From contig JAFXEB010000033.1 of assembly GCA_017521025.1 (NCBI GenBank), positions 1 through 64,000 of the forward strand: a DNA stretch of 64,000 bases, written 5' to 3'. The notes under the pieces are model-generated. The model made no database searches, was not told the DNA's origin, and saw only the letters and a program-made list of their open reading frames with translations. The DNA is from Clostridia bacterium. GTDB lineage: Bacteria; Bacillota; Clostridia; Oscillospirales; CAG-382. Both the position numbers and the translations under genes were made by a program. This document shows positions 1 through 8,490 of this stretch, piece by piece. The number at the start of each line of letters is the position of its first letter. Position 1 is the stretch's first letter.

Positions 1-1
1 C

Positions 2-874
2 GGCAACGGCAACGGCAACGGCGGCGATGTAGTGATAGGTCCATCCGTTAATTCCGACGCTTTGATAAACACCCTGCTTGGCAGACATTACACGGGCGGT
101 ATTGATATCTTCCAGTCCTCTGCTATGGACATCCCCACCGACCTCAGTGCCCTTGAAAAGGCTATAAAGAAGAGTAACAACACCTGCTCGTTTATTGCTA
201 TAAGGCTTTCCGACGGTGCCTCTATTGCCTATAACGTTAACAAGAGCTACAGATGCGCCTCCTCCTACAAGGCCTTTACCTCTTTGTATGCGTACAAGCA
301 GGCAGCGGCAGGCAACTATGACCTGAACACCAAGCTTACCTATACATATGCAGATTATTATTCGGGCTCGGGCATTATTAAGAGCAGTGCCTTTGGCTCT
401 ATATACACACTGCGTCAGGTGGCTAATTATTCCATCAGATACAGCGACAACGCCGCATTCATTATGCTGCAGCGCTACATAAACAGGAACGGGCTTATCG
501 CTTACGCCAACGCACTTGGCTGTCCCAGCGCATCCAATTACGAGGACACGTGGCCCCAAGTGACCGCCCTTGATGCGGCTATATGGTGGGCTGACATATA
601 CGGTTTTTCTCAGAGCTCCTCTTACGGCAATGAGCTTTACAAGGTATTCCTTAACGCCACCCATTCCGTTATAAAAACGGCTCTTGGCGGCGTACATGAC
701 GTTGCGCACAAGAGTGGCAGTACCAGCTACTATTTCCACGATTGCGGCATAGTACATTCCGAGGACCCCTACATTCTCGTTATGTACACCCATAACCCCT
801 ATAACTATTCCAGTGACAACAGCTCCTATTTCAACCCCATAGTCAGAGAAATAGATAAGCTTATCAATCCGTAA
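2..874 (+). CDS. Secreted serine hydrolase, class A beta-lactamase fold (5' end missing)
   Basis: The reading frame is open to the first base of the window, so the N-terminus is missing. The visible start is a Gly-Asn repeat (GNGNGNGG), typical of a flexible linker on a cell-surface protein. Counting from the GTG at 32, three class A serine beta-lactamase/PBP-like motifs occur in order: SxxK (SSYK, residues 77-80), SDN (138-140) and KSG (227-229, equivalent to KTG). The family (Beta-lactamase2) acts on beta-lactams or cell-wall peptides. The preserved triad supports activity, but the substrate cannot be told. The linker and lack of a visible signal peptide suggest a larger anchored or multi-domain protein. 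A strong terminator follows at 924-963. Confidence 0.8.
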   Translation, partial: GNGNGNGGDVVIGPSVNSDALINTLLGRHYTGGIDIFQSSAMDIPTDLSALEKAIKKSNNTCSFIAIRLSDGASIAYNVNKSYRCASSYKAFTSLYAYKQAAAGNYDLNTKLTYTYADYYSGSGIIKSSAFGSIYTLRQVANYSIRYSDNAAFIMLQRYINRNGLIAYANALGCPSASNYEDTWPQVTALDAAIWWADIYGFSQSSSYGNELYKVFLNATHSVIKTALGGVHDVAHKSGSTSYYFHDCGIVHSEDPYILVMYTHNPYNYSSDNSSYFNPIVREIDKLINP

Positions 875-923
875 GCGCACTGCTTGATATTGGACATAGT
901 TTTTGCTGTTGTACTTTAATATT

Positions 924-963
924 CAGTGCTGTTGCGAGGTCTTAGCGCATCAGCACTGTTTTT
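924..963 (+). terminator. Intrinsic terminator after the beta-lactamase-like gene
   Basis: CAGTGCTG (924-931) pairs with CAGCACTG (951-958). The stem is extended inward by TGCG/CGCA and is followed by TTTTT. Confidence 0.85.
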
Positions 964-985
964 GCGTGATATGAGAGGTTTTGAT

Positions 986-1324
986 ATGGGATTTTTGGAT
1001 TTTTTCAGAGGCAACAAGCCGCCCAAGGACACAAAAAGCGTTAAATTCAAGCGTTGGATGGCGGATAAGATCAACGAAAAACACATACGCTATCTTATCG
1101 AGCGTGTGGGCAATCAGGAGAAGGTAATAGGCAGAGAGGGCTTTATCAGCGTTGTGGGCAGTGACCTTGTGATAATTGCTGACGGCGTGGAGAAGTTCCG
1201 CACCCCTATCGACACCATGGAGGCTTGGGAGCTTATGAGTCTTCAGGGTGTTAACATAACAGGCTTTGACGAGGTGGAGGAGCGTTACCGCACCGTGGTC
1301 GCTTATTACATCTACCATAGATAG
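986..1324 (+). CDS. Conserved-looking small protein of unknown function (112 aa)
   Basis: I do not recognise the family. The ATG at 986 is chosen because AGAGG sits about 7 bases upstream and the frame further upstream lies inside the terminator of the previous gene. An ATG at 971 in the same frame is a less likely start. The protein begins MGFLDFFRG, then is basic and charged (residues 10-40) with a mixed alpha/beta look after that. There is no signal peptide, membrane segment or cysteine motif. It is soluble and probably cytoplasmic. It is followed after 37 bases by a lipoprotein gene in the same direction, so the two may be cotranscribed. Confidence 0.6.
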   Translation: MGFLDFFRGNKPPKDTKSVKFKRWMADKINEKHIRYLIERVGNQEKVIGREGFISVVGSDLVIIADGVEKFRTPIDTMEAWELMSLQGVNITGFDEVEERYRTVVAYYIYHR

Positions 1325-1361
1325 AACATCACACCAAAAAGGGTGTAACGGAGATTTGTTT

Positions 1362-2483
1362 ATGAAAAAGAGAATCGCATTGTTTTTACTTATTGTCTTT
1401 CTTTTGTCCTCTGCCGCCTGCAAGGGCATAGAAATGGAGACGGGCTCATCAGAGGCGGGCGGTTCCGAGGCAGAGAGCGTGCTTTCGCAAGAAAGCCTGA
1501 GCATGGACAGCGCATACAGCGAAAACGAAGAAAGCGCCGAGCTCAGCGACGTTAGCGCTGAAAACGGCGAAAGCGGCGAGGAAAGCGCAGAGGACAGCGC
1601 TGACATATCCGACGGTGAAGATAGCTCGGCAGAGGACAGCTCTGCCCCTGAGAGCGAAAGCTCCTCTCCCGAGGAAAGCTCCGTGGTAAGCAGCTCCTCC
1701 CCCGAGGTGAGCGGCTCTGACGAAAGCTCGGCAGGCGCAAACAACAGCGTTCCCTCAGGCGAATGGATAAACAACCTTATAGACCAGCAGTCCCGTGATT
1801 ATTTCGGCTATTCCGCAAGCGAGCTTGACGCATATTTTACAGACACCATTATAACCGGCGACTCTGTTACCAACGGTCTGAAGATATACAAAAACAGCTA
1901 TGAAAAGGGCATACTTGAAGGTGTATATTTCCACACGGGGGCGTCCTACGGCTACAACAACGCACTTAAGCCGGTTACTGCAAGCTCCCAGCATCCCTTG
2001 TATCAGGGTCAAAAGAGAAATATTGCTCAGGTTGCGGCTCTTCGTGGCTCAAAAAAGATAATAATGGGCTTTGGTCTTAACGATTTTGGCTACGCCACGC
2101 CCAATTTTATAAGAAACTGCCTTGACAAGCTGTGCAGCAGTATATACGAGGTTGATGCGAGCATCGACATAATCATACTCAGCTCAGGCTACTTTACGGA
2201 AAAGGGTCAGGTATACCGCCCCGAGATAAACGACCACCGCACCAACAAGCGTCAGCGTGAGTATAATCAGGTAGTGCTTGATTACTGCAACGAAAAGGGG
2301 CTTGACTATATCGACGTTACCAACTGTTTTTCAGACAGCTACGGCAACCTCAGATCCGATATAACTCTCGACAACTACTGCCACCCGCAAATCGAGCAGT
2401 ATACTGTATGGCGTGATATTTTATACAGTTACGCCGCACAGAAGATGTTGGGCACCTACTCCAACCCCCCTGCCATGAGCTGA
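1362..2483 (+). CDS. SGNH/GDSL-family hydrolase lipoprotein
   Basis: This is a 373-residue surface lipoprotein. Residues 1-20 form a lipoprotein signal peptide ending in the lipobox LSSAAC, with Cys20 as lipidation site. Residues about 25-130 are a very low-complexity Ser/Glu/Asp linker, acting as an acidic spacer away from the membrane. The C-terminal 240 residues carry the SGNH pattern: GDS in block I (ITGDSVTNG), GxND in block III (GFGLNDFG) and a late D..H-type block near NYCHPQ. Such domains are esterases or O-acetyl-sugar deacetylases, so a cell-wall or polysaccharide ester is a plausible substrate but not shown. The start is set by the signal peptide and ACGGAG at 1348-1353; an in-frame start 96 bases upstream overlaps the previous gene and lacks a signal sequence. 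Confidence 0.8.
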   Translation: MKKRIALFLLIVFLLSSAACKGIEMETGSSEAGGSEAESVLSQESLSMDSAYSENEESAELSDVSAENGESGEESAEDSADISDGEDSSAEDSSAPESESSSPEESSVVSSSSPEVSGSDESSAGANNSVPSGEWINNLIDQQSRDYFGYSASELDAYFTDTIITGDSVTNGLKIYKNSYEKGILEGVYFHTGASYGYNNALKPVTASSQHPLYQGQKRNIAQVAALRGSKKIIMGFGLNDFGYATPNFIRNCLDKLCSSIYEVDASIDIIILSSGYFTEKGQVYRPEINDHRTNKRQREYNQVVLDYCNEKGLDYIDVTNCFSDSYGNLRSDITLDNYCHPQIEQYTVWRDILYSYAAQKMLGTYSNPPAMS

Positions 2484-2613
2484 AAAACGGGGGCAGATAC
2501 AGGCTTATTTGCCTTTGAGTTCCTCGCTTTTTCGCAATTTGAACAAAAGGGGCATAAAAGAGCCGTAGGTTTGTGTTATTTTGCAAAAATATTTAATTTT
2601 TATGCAAAACCCC

Positions 2614-2642
2614 TTGCATTTTATTGTATATCATTGTATAAT
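2614..2642 (+). promoter_or_regulatory. Sigma-A type promoter of the arginine operon
   Basis: TTGCAT (-35, 2614-2619), a 17-base spacer and TATAAT (-10, 2637-2642), followed by GGAGG at 2673-2677 ahead of argG. It is the only strong promoter seen upstream of the cluster. Confidence 0.8.
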
Positions 2643-2669
2643 ACATTCATAATCACTGTATATAATTCA
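2635..2669 (+). promoter_or_regulatory. Possible ArgR operator region overlapping the -10
   Basis: Two AT-rich imperfect palindromes lie here, TGTATAATACATTCA (2635-2649) and TGTATATAATTCA (2657-2669). They resemble ARG-box halves (TGNAT/ATNCA) with slightly irregular spacing. Placement over and just after the -10 suits repression by ArgR with arginine. The match is only approximate. Confidence 0.3.
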
Positions 2670-2686
2670 TTTGGAGGTATAAACAT

Positions 2687-3916
2687 ATGAACAAAAAGGA
2701 TATCAAAAAGGTAGTACTCGCTTATTCCGGCGGTCTTGACACTTCTATAATCATTCCGTGGCTTAAGGAAAACTACAATAACTGCGAGGTTATTGCCGTT
2801 TCCGGCAACGTAGGTCAGGCTGACGAGCTTGAGGGTCTTGAGGAAAAGGCTATAAAGACCGGCGCTTCCAAGCTTTACATCGAGGACCTTACCGACGAGT
2901 TTGTTGAGGATTACGTTTTCCCTGCAGTTAAGGCAGGTGCTATATATGAGAACTATCTTCTCGGTACCTCTCTGGCACGTCCCGTTATCGCAAAGAGACT
3001 GGCGGAGATAGCTATTAAGGAAGGCGCTGACGCTATCTGCCACGGTTGTACGGGCAAGGGCAACGATCAGGTTCGTTTTGAGCTTACCATCAAGGCGTTT
3101 GCACCCGATATGCACATAATCGCTCCTTGGAGAGAGTGGGATATCAAGTCCCGTGAAGAGGAGATAGATTACGCCGAGGCTCACAATATCCCCCTCAAGA
3201 TAAACAGAGAGACCAACTATTCCAAGGATAAGAACCTTTGGCATCTTTCCCACGAGGGTCTTGACCTTGAGGACCCCACCAACGAGCCTACCTATAACAA
3301 GCCCGGCTTCCTTGAGATGGGTGTTTCTCCCGAGATGGCTCCCGACAAGCCCACCTACGTTACCATTCATTTTGAAAAGGGTATACCCACCGCTGTTGAC
3401 GGCGTTGAGATGAAGGGCGCAGATATTGTTGCAAAGCTCAACGAGCTTGGCGGCGCAAACGGTATAGGTCTGCTCGATATCGTGGAGAACCGTCTTGTCG
3501 GTATGAAGTGCCGTGGCGTATATGAAACTCCCGGCGGCACCATTCTTTACAAGGCACACGAGGTTCTTGAGACCATTTGTCTTGACAGACAGACCGCTCA
3601 CTACAAGGCACTTGTTGCTCAGAAGTTTGCTGAGATCATTTATGACGGTCAGTGGTTCTCTCCTCTTTGCAAGGCTATTCAGGCCTTTGTTGACAGCACT
3701 CAGGAGACTGTTACGGGCGACGTTACCCTTAAGCTTTACAAGGGCAATATGATAAATGCTTCCGTAAGCTCCCCCTACTCTCTCTATGATCCCGAGATTG
3801 CTACCTTTGACGAGGACAATGTATACAATCAGGCTGACTCTCAGGGCTTTATCTCCCTGTTTGGTCTGCCCATCAAGGTCAATGCAAAGATGAGAAAGAA
3901 GAACAATCTTGACTGA
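2687..3916 (+). CDS. argG: Argininosuccinate synthase
   Basis: Condenses citrulline and aspartate with ATP to argininosuccinate, the penultimate step of arginine synthesis, in the cytoplasm. The full 409 residues match the family's usual length (about 400). The N-terminus carries the ATP pyrophosphatase P-loop SGGLDTS (near residue 12). The conserved family blocks follow, including [15 protein letters not shown] and the central APWREW segment. The start has an excellent GGAGG 9 bases upstream. It is first in a long arginine operon, with the operon promoter directly upstream, and argH follows after 58 bases. Confidence 0.97.
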   Translation: MNKKDIKKVVLAYSGGLDTSIIIPWLKENYNNCEVIAVSGNVGQADELEGLEEKAIKTGASKLYIEDLTDEFVEDYVFPAVKAGAIYENYLLGTSLARPVIAKRLAEIAIKEGADAICHGCTGKGNDQVRFELTIKAFAPDMHIIAPWREWDIKSREEEIDYAEAHNIPLKINRETNYSKDKNLWHLSHEGLDLEDPTNEPTYNKPGFLEMGVSPEMAPDKPTYVTIHFEKGIPTAVDGVEMKGADIVAKLNELGGANGIGLLDIVENRLVGMKCRGVYETPGGTILYKAHEVLETICLDRQTAHYKALVAQKFAEIIYDGQWFSPLCKAIQAFVDSTQETVTGDVTLKLYKGNMINASVSSPYSLYDPEIATFDEDNVYNQADSQGFISLFGLPIKVNAKMRKKNNLD

Positions 3917-3974
3917 TTTTTGAGAGCTTAAAGACCAATTGGGTTTTATCGTTTTTTCGGAAAGGTTTTGTTTT

Positions 3975-5348
3975 ATGGAAAAAATGTGGGCAGGCAGGTT
4001 CGCAGGTGAGCTTGACCGTTTGGCTAACGATTTCAATTCATCCATCCGCTTCGATTGCCGTATGTTCCGTCAGGATATCAGAGGCTCAATAAGTCATGCG
4101 GAGATGCTGGCAAAGCAGGGCATTATCTCGGGCGAGGACGCCATGCAGATAATAGAAGGGCTTATCGGCATCCTTGAGGATATTGAAAAGGGGAAGCTTG
4201 ATTTTGACCCCGAAGCTGAGGATATCCATATGTTTGTGGAATCTGTGCTGACAAAGCGGATCGGCGACGTGGGCAAAAGACTTCATACCGCAAGGAGCCG
4301 CAACGATCAGGTAGCTGTGGACGTTAGACTTTACCTCCGTGACGAAGTGGAGGAGATATGCGGTCTTGTAAAGGAGCTTATCGCCGCAGTGCTTGAGCAG
4401 GCTAAGTCGAATGCAGACGTTATCTGTCCCGGCTACACCCATCTGCAAAGGGCACAGCCTATATTTTTCGGTCACCATCTGCTTTGCTACTGTATGATGC
4501 TGATAAGGGATATCGGCAGGCTTGAGGATGGAGCAAAGAGGATGAACGTATGCCCTCTCGGCTCCTGTGCGCTGGCAGGCACCACCTATGACACCGACCG
4601 TGAGTTTACCGCAAGCTCTCTTGGCTTTGACGGCTATACGCTAAACAGCATTGACGGCGTATCGGACAGGGATTTTTGCCTTGAGATAATGAGCGCATTT
4701 TCCATACTGATGATGCACCTTTCCCGTTTCTCGGAGGAGATAATATTCTGGTCCTCCTGGGAATGTAAGTTTATCGAGCTTGATGACTCCTATACAACGG
4801 GCTCCAGCATCATGCCCCAGAAGAAGAACCCCGATATGGCTGAGCTTGTGAGAGGCAAGACGGGCAGGGTATACGGCAACCTTATGGCTTTGCTTACCAC
4901 CCTTAAGGGACTTCCTTTGGCATACAACAAGGATATGCAGGAGGATAAGGAGGCGCTGTTTGACAGCATAGATACCGTTAAGATGTGTCTTAAGGTGTTT
5001 GCGCCCATGGTTCGCACTATGAGAACGCTGAAGGATAATATGTACGCCGCCGCCGGCAAGGGCTTTATCAACGCTACCGACCTTGCAGATTATCTGGTGA
5101 AGAAGGGACTTCCCTTCCGCACCGCATACAAGCTTGTAGGACAGGCAGTTGCCCACTGCATAGAGGCAGGCACCGTGCTTGACGAGCTGAGTCTTGACGT
5201 GCTGAAGGGCTTCTCTCCCCTCTTTGAGGAGGACGTTTATGAAGAGATAGCCTTAAAGACCTGCGTGGAGAAGCGTATTTCCGCAGGGGGTACGGGCGGT
5301 GACTCGGTTGCGGCGCAGATCGCTTACGTCGAGGAGTTTTTGAAGTAG
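3975..5348 (+). CDS. argH: Argininosuccinate lyase
   Basis: Cleaves argininosuccinate to arginine and fumarate. The 457 residues match the fumarase/aspartase superfamily, with the signature GSSIMPQKKNP at about residues 276-286 (catalytic Ser loop) and TARSRNDQ near residue 107. The ATG at 3975 fits MEKMWAGRF, the usual start of ArgH, with GGAAAGG upstream at 3959-3965. An upstream in-frame extension has no homologous look. The stop codon directly abuts the argC ATG, so argH and argC are likely translationally coupled. Confidence 0.96.
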   Translation: MEKMWAGRFAGELDRLANDFNSSIRFDCRMFRQDIRGSISHAEMLAKQGIISGEDAMQIIEGLIGILEDIEKGKLDFDPEAEDIHMFVESVLTKRIGDVGKRLHTARSRNDQVAVDVRLYLRDEVEEICGLVKELIAAVLEQAKSNADVICPGYTHLQRAQPIFFGHHLLCYCMMLIRDIGRLEDGAKRMNVCPLGSCALAGTTYDTDREFTASSLGFDGYTLNSIDGVSDRDFCLEIMSAFSILMMHLSRFSEEIIFWSSWECKFIELDDSYTTGSSIMPQKKNPDMAELVRGKTGRVYGNLMALLTTLKGLPLAYNKDMQEDKEALFDSIDTVKMCLKVFAPMVRTMRTLKDNMYAAAGKGFINATDLADYLVKKGLPFRTAYKLVGQAVAHCIEAGTVLDELSLDVLKGFSPLFEEDVYEEIALKTCVEKRISAGGTGGDSVAAQIAYVEEFLK

Positions 5349-6281
5349 ATGAAAAAGGTATTTATAGATGGCAGTGCCGGTACTACGGGACTGCGTATAT
5401 ATGAAAGGCTTGAGGACAGAAAGGATATAGAGCTTATCCGTTTGTCCGAGGAGAACCGCAAGGACCCTGATGCAAGAAAGGCGGCGCTTAACAGCGCAGA
5501 TATCGCTTTTCTTTGCCTGCCCGACGATGCCGCAAGAGAGGCTGTGGCTATGATCGAGAACCCCGACACGGTGGTGCTTGACACCTCTACGGCTCACAGA
5601 ACGGCAGAGGGCTGGTGCTACGGCTTTCCTGAGCTGTCTGCGGAAAGATATGAGGCGGTGAAGACCGCAAAGCGCATAGCAGTTCCCGGATGCCACGCAG
5701 GAGGCTTTATTGCCTTGGTGGCGCCCCTTGTGGCTGAAGGCATTATCCACAAGGACGCATTGCTTTGCTGTCATTCCCTTACGGGCTACAGCGGCGGCGG
5801 AAAGAAGATGATAGCCGAGTACGAGGGCGAGGACAGAGACGCTCTGCTTAATGCGCCGAGACAGTACGCACTTAATGCTACGCACAAGCATCTGAAGGAG
5901 ATGGCGCACGTTACGGGGATAGAGAATTATCCCTCATTCTGCCCTATTGTTGGTGACTTTTACAGCGGTATGGCGGTTACCGTTCCCTTGTTTGCAAAGC
6001 AGCTTAAGAACGGTGCAGATATAAACAGCATAAAGCAGGTTTACGAAAGACTTTACACGGGACCCGTGGTGCGCTACAGAGAGGGCGCCGATGAGGGTGG
6101 CTTTTTCTCAGCGCTCGGTATGTCAGGTAAGGACAGCATGGAGATATCCGTATACGGCTGTGAGGAGCGCATATTGCTTATGGCAAGGTACGATAACCTT
6201 GGCAAGGGCGCATCCGGTGCCGCATTGGAATGTATGAACTTGGTTATGGGATACGAGCCTGACTTTGGTCTGAATATATAG
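5349..6281 (+). CDS. argC: N-acetyl-gamma-glutamyl-phosphate reductase (short, type 2 form)
   Basis: NADPH-dependent reduction of N-acetylglutamyl phosphate to the semialdehyde, the third step of ornithine synthesis. At 310 residues it is the shorter form of ArgC (type 1 is about 345). The N-terminal dinucleotide-binding motif is DGSAGTTG (residues 7-14), and the catalytic cysteine is Cys115 in VPGCHAGG. The His in HRTAEGW and the SGGGKKMI segment also fit the family. The ATG starts on the base after the argH stop; GAGGAG at 5331-5336 inside argH is the likely ribosome site. Confidence 0.95.
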   Translation: MKKVFIDGSAGTTGLRIYERLEDRKDIELIRLSEENRKDPDARKAALNSADIAFLCLPDDAAREAVAMIENPDTVVLDTSTAHRTAEGWCYGFPELSAERYEAVKTAKRIAVPGCHAGGFIALVAPLVAEGIIHKDALLCCHSLTGYSGGGKKMIAEYEGEDRDALLNAPRQYALNATHKHLKEMAHVTGIENYPSFCPIVGDFYSGMAVTVPLFAKQLKNGADINSIKQVYERLYTGPVVRYREGADEGGFFSALGMSGKDSMEISVYGCEERILLMARYDNLGKGASGAALECMNLVMGYEPDFGLNI

Positions 6282-6300
6282 TTTAAGGAGTTTTCTCACA

Positions 6301-7512
6301 ATGGTTATTATAGAAGGCGGTGTTACTGCCGCAAAGGGCTTTAAGGCAAGCGGTATACACTGCGGTATAAGGAAAAACAAAGAGAAAAAGGACTTGGCGC
6401 TTATCTGCAGCGACACTGTAGCCAATGCCGCCGCCGTATATACCAAAAACTTAGTGAAGGGTGCGCCCCTCACCGTTACCAAAAAGAATATTGCCAACGG
6501 CAAGGCGCAGGCTGTTATCTGCAACAGTGGCAACGCCAACACCTGCAATGCCAACGGTATAGAGATAGCCGAGAGGATGTGTGATATAACCGCAAAGGCG
6601 CTGGGTATAAACGCTGAGGACGTTATAGTTGCGTCTACCGGCGTTATAGGTCAGCCTCTTGATATCGCACCCATAGAGGCGGGTATGGGCAGTCTTGTTT
6701 CCGCTTTGGGCGACGACAGTTGCTCTGCCGCTGAGGCTATTATGACTACAGACACGAGGAAAAAGGAGATAGCCGTAAGGTTTACCGTTGACGGTGTGGA
6801 ATGCACACTGGGCGGTATTGCCAAGGGTAGCGGTATGATACACCCCGATATGGCTACTATGCTTGTTTTTCTTACCACCGACTGCGCTATCAGCTCTGCA
6901 ATGCTTGAAAAGGCGCTTAAGACCGACGTGGACGGCACATTTAATATGACCAGCGTTGACGGCGACACATCTACCAACGATATGGTCGCCATTATGGCAA
7001 ACGGCATGGCGGGCAACACCGAAATATGCTGCGAGGGTGAGGCGCTTGACGCATTTATGAAGGCGCTTAACACCGTTACCGTATGGCTTTGCCGCAATAT
7101 AGCAGGCGACGGCGAAGGTGCTACCAAGCTGCTGGAGTGCCGTGTAAAGGGCGGCAAGGATCTTGCTACCGCTAAGGTCGTTGCAAAGAGCGTAATCTGC
7201 TCTTCCCTTGTTAAAGCCGCAATGTTCGGCGCTGATGCCAATTGGGGCCGTGTGCTTTGCGCTATAGGCTACAGCGGTGCCGAGGTAGACGTGAGCAAGG
7301 TGGACGTTTCTTTTGTTTCAGAGGCAGGCGAGATACTCGTATGCAAGGACGGTGCAGGTGTAGACTTTTCTGAGGAAAAGGCTAAGGAGATACTGCTTAA
7401 GGACGAGATAGTTATCGACGTTACTCTCGGTGACGGTGATGCTGTTTCTACCGCATGGGGTTGTGACCTTACATACGATTACGTCAAGATCAACGGTGAT
7501 TACCGCACATAA
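6301..7512 (+). CDS. argJ: Glutamate N-acetyltransferase / ornithine acetyltransferase
   Basis: Transfers acetyl from N-acetylornithine to glutamate, making the cyclic acetyl pathway. Some members also use acetyl-CoA; no argA is seen here, but it could lie elsewhere. It is an Ntn-type self-cleaving enzyme: the site is Ala185/Thr186 within KGSGMI..DMATML, giving alpha and beta chains with Thr186 as nucleophile. The 403 residues are standard. The C-terminal NANWGR and Thr/Ala pattern agree with the family. AAGGAG at 6285-6290 precedes the ATG by 10 bases. A terminator-like hairpin follows at 7530. Confidence 0.96.
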   Translation: MVIIEGGVTAAKGFKASGIHCGIRKNKEKKDLALICSDTVANAAAVYTKNLVKGAPLTVTKKNIANGKAQAVICNSGNANTCNANGIEIAERMCDITAKALGINAEDVIVASTGVIGQPLDIAPIEAGMGSLVSALGDDSCSAAEAIMTTDTRKKEIAVRFTVDGVECTLGGIAKGSGMIHPDMATMLVFLTTDCAISSAMLEKALKTDVDGTFNMTSVDGDTSTNDMVAIMANGMAGNTEICCEGEALDAFMKALNTVTVWLCRNIAGDGEGATKLLECRVKGGKDLATAKVVAKSVICSSLVKAAMFGADANWGRVLCAIGYSGAEVDVSKVDVSFVSEAGEILVCKDGAGVDFSEEKAKEILLKDEIVIDVTLGDGDAVSTAWGCDLTYDYVKINGDYRT

Positions 7513-7529
7513 GCATATCTTTAGTAAAG

Positions 7530-7558
7530 GCTGCCTTTATAGCCGTAAGGCAGCTTTT
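7530..7558 (+). terminator. Terminator-like hairpin inside the arginine operon
   Basis: GCTGCCTT (7530-7537) pairs perfectly with AAGGCAGC (7547-7554) across a 9-base loop and is followed by TTTTAT. It lies between argJ and argB, so it probably reduces distal expression or marks an mRNA processing or 3' end. No second strong promoter was seen before argB. Confidence 0.65.
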
Positions 7559-7611
7559 ATCTGTTTATATTGACAACCAATTATTACCTTAAAAAGAAAG
7601 AGGAGATATAT

Positions 7612-8490
7612 ATGAGCTGTTCTATGAGTAATGCAGAAAGGGCCGAGGTGCTGACGCAGGCACTGCCCTACATACAGAAATACAACAACAAAATAGTAGT
7701 GGTAAAGTACGGCGGCAACGCTATGATAAACGAGCACCTTAAGGAGCAGGTTATGGAGGACATAGTTCTGCTGACCCTTATCGGTGTCAAGGTGGTGCTT
7801 GTGCACGGCGGCGGCCCCGAGATTACAGATATGCTCAAGCGGATAGGCAAGGAGACCCTTTTTGTGGACGGACTCAGAGTTACCGACAAGGAAACGGCTG
7901 AGGTGGTGCAGATGGTGCTTGCAGGCAAGATAAACAAGAGCCTTGTTAACTTGCTTGAGCTCAAGGGCGGCAGAGCTATGGGTATTTCGGGTCTTGATGA
8001 CAGACTTATCCTTTGTGAGCCCAAGGACGAGCGTCTTGGCTTTGTGGGCAGTATTACCGAGGTAAATGTAACGCCCGTATCCGACCTGCTTGAGAAGGGC
8101 TATATTCCCGTTGTGTCTACCGTTGGTTGTGACAGAGAGGGTAACGTATACAACATCAACGCCGACACTGCCGCCGCATACATCGCAGGTGCTCTTCAGG
8201 CAGAGAGGCTTATATCCATGACCGACATAGCAGGTATCCTTATGGATAAGGATGACCCCGATTCACTTATCCACTGTCTTGACATCAAAGAGGCTGTAGG
8301 TCTGTTTGAGCAGGGCGTTATATCGGGCGGTATGATACCTAAGGTGGAGTGCTGTATAGACGCTATTCACAGGGGTGTCAAGAAGGTTGTTATTATGGAC
8401 GGCAGAGTGCCTCATTCCCTGCTTATTGAGACCCTTACCAACGAGGGTGCAGGCACTATGGTTGTAGGAGAGAAGAACGATGAGCATTAA
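7612..8490 (+). CDS. argB: Acetylglutamate kinase
   Basis: Phosphorylates N-acetylglutamate, usually the feedback-controlled step when ArgJ recycles acetyl groups. The 292 residues have the amino-acid-kinase fold: KYGGNAM near the N-terminus (phosphate-binding Lys), HGGGPEI (residues about 65-71), and the NINADTAA region that binds substrate. The ATG at 7612 has AGGAG 6 bases upstream; an upstream in-frame ATG at 7570 would add a poorly conserved tail. A roughly 20-residue N-terminal helix before the fold is the feature associated with arginine-sensitive hexameric forms, so arginine inhibition is possible (inference). The end overlaps argD by 11 bases. Confidence 0.95.
   Translation: MSCSMSNAERAEVLTQALPYIQKYNNKIVVVKYGGNAMINEHLKEQVMEDIVLLTLIGVKVVLVHGGGPEITDMLKRIGKETLFVDGLRVTDKETAEVVQMVLAGKINKSLVNLLELKGGRAMGISGLDDRLILCEPKDERLGFVGSITEVNVTPVSDLLEKGYIPVVSTVGCDREGNVYNINADTAAAYIAGALQAERLISMTDIAGILMDKDDPDSLIHCLDIKEAVGLFEQGVISGGMIPKVECCIDAIHRGVKKVVIMDGRVPHSLLIETLTNEGAGTMVVGEKNDEH

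Noticed and set aside
926..985. N-terminal extension of the 112-residue protein
   Set aside because: It is made of the terminator stem of the preceding gene and gives a non-conserved stretch; the ATG at 986 has its own ribosome site.
1266..1361. N-terminal extension of the SGNH lipoprotein
   Set aside because: It overlaps the previous gene and would place the lipoprotein signal peptide in the middle of the protein.
2621..4045. Long minus-strand ORF (474 codons) opposite argG
   Set aside because: It lies wholly against argG, which has clear family motifs, a promoter and ribosome site; the antisense frame is low in recognisable motifs and is a codon-bias shadow.
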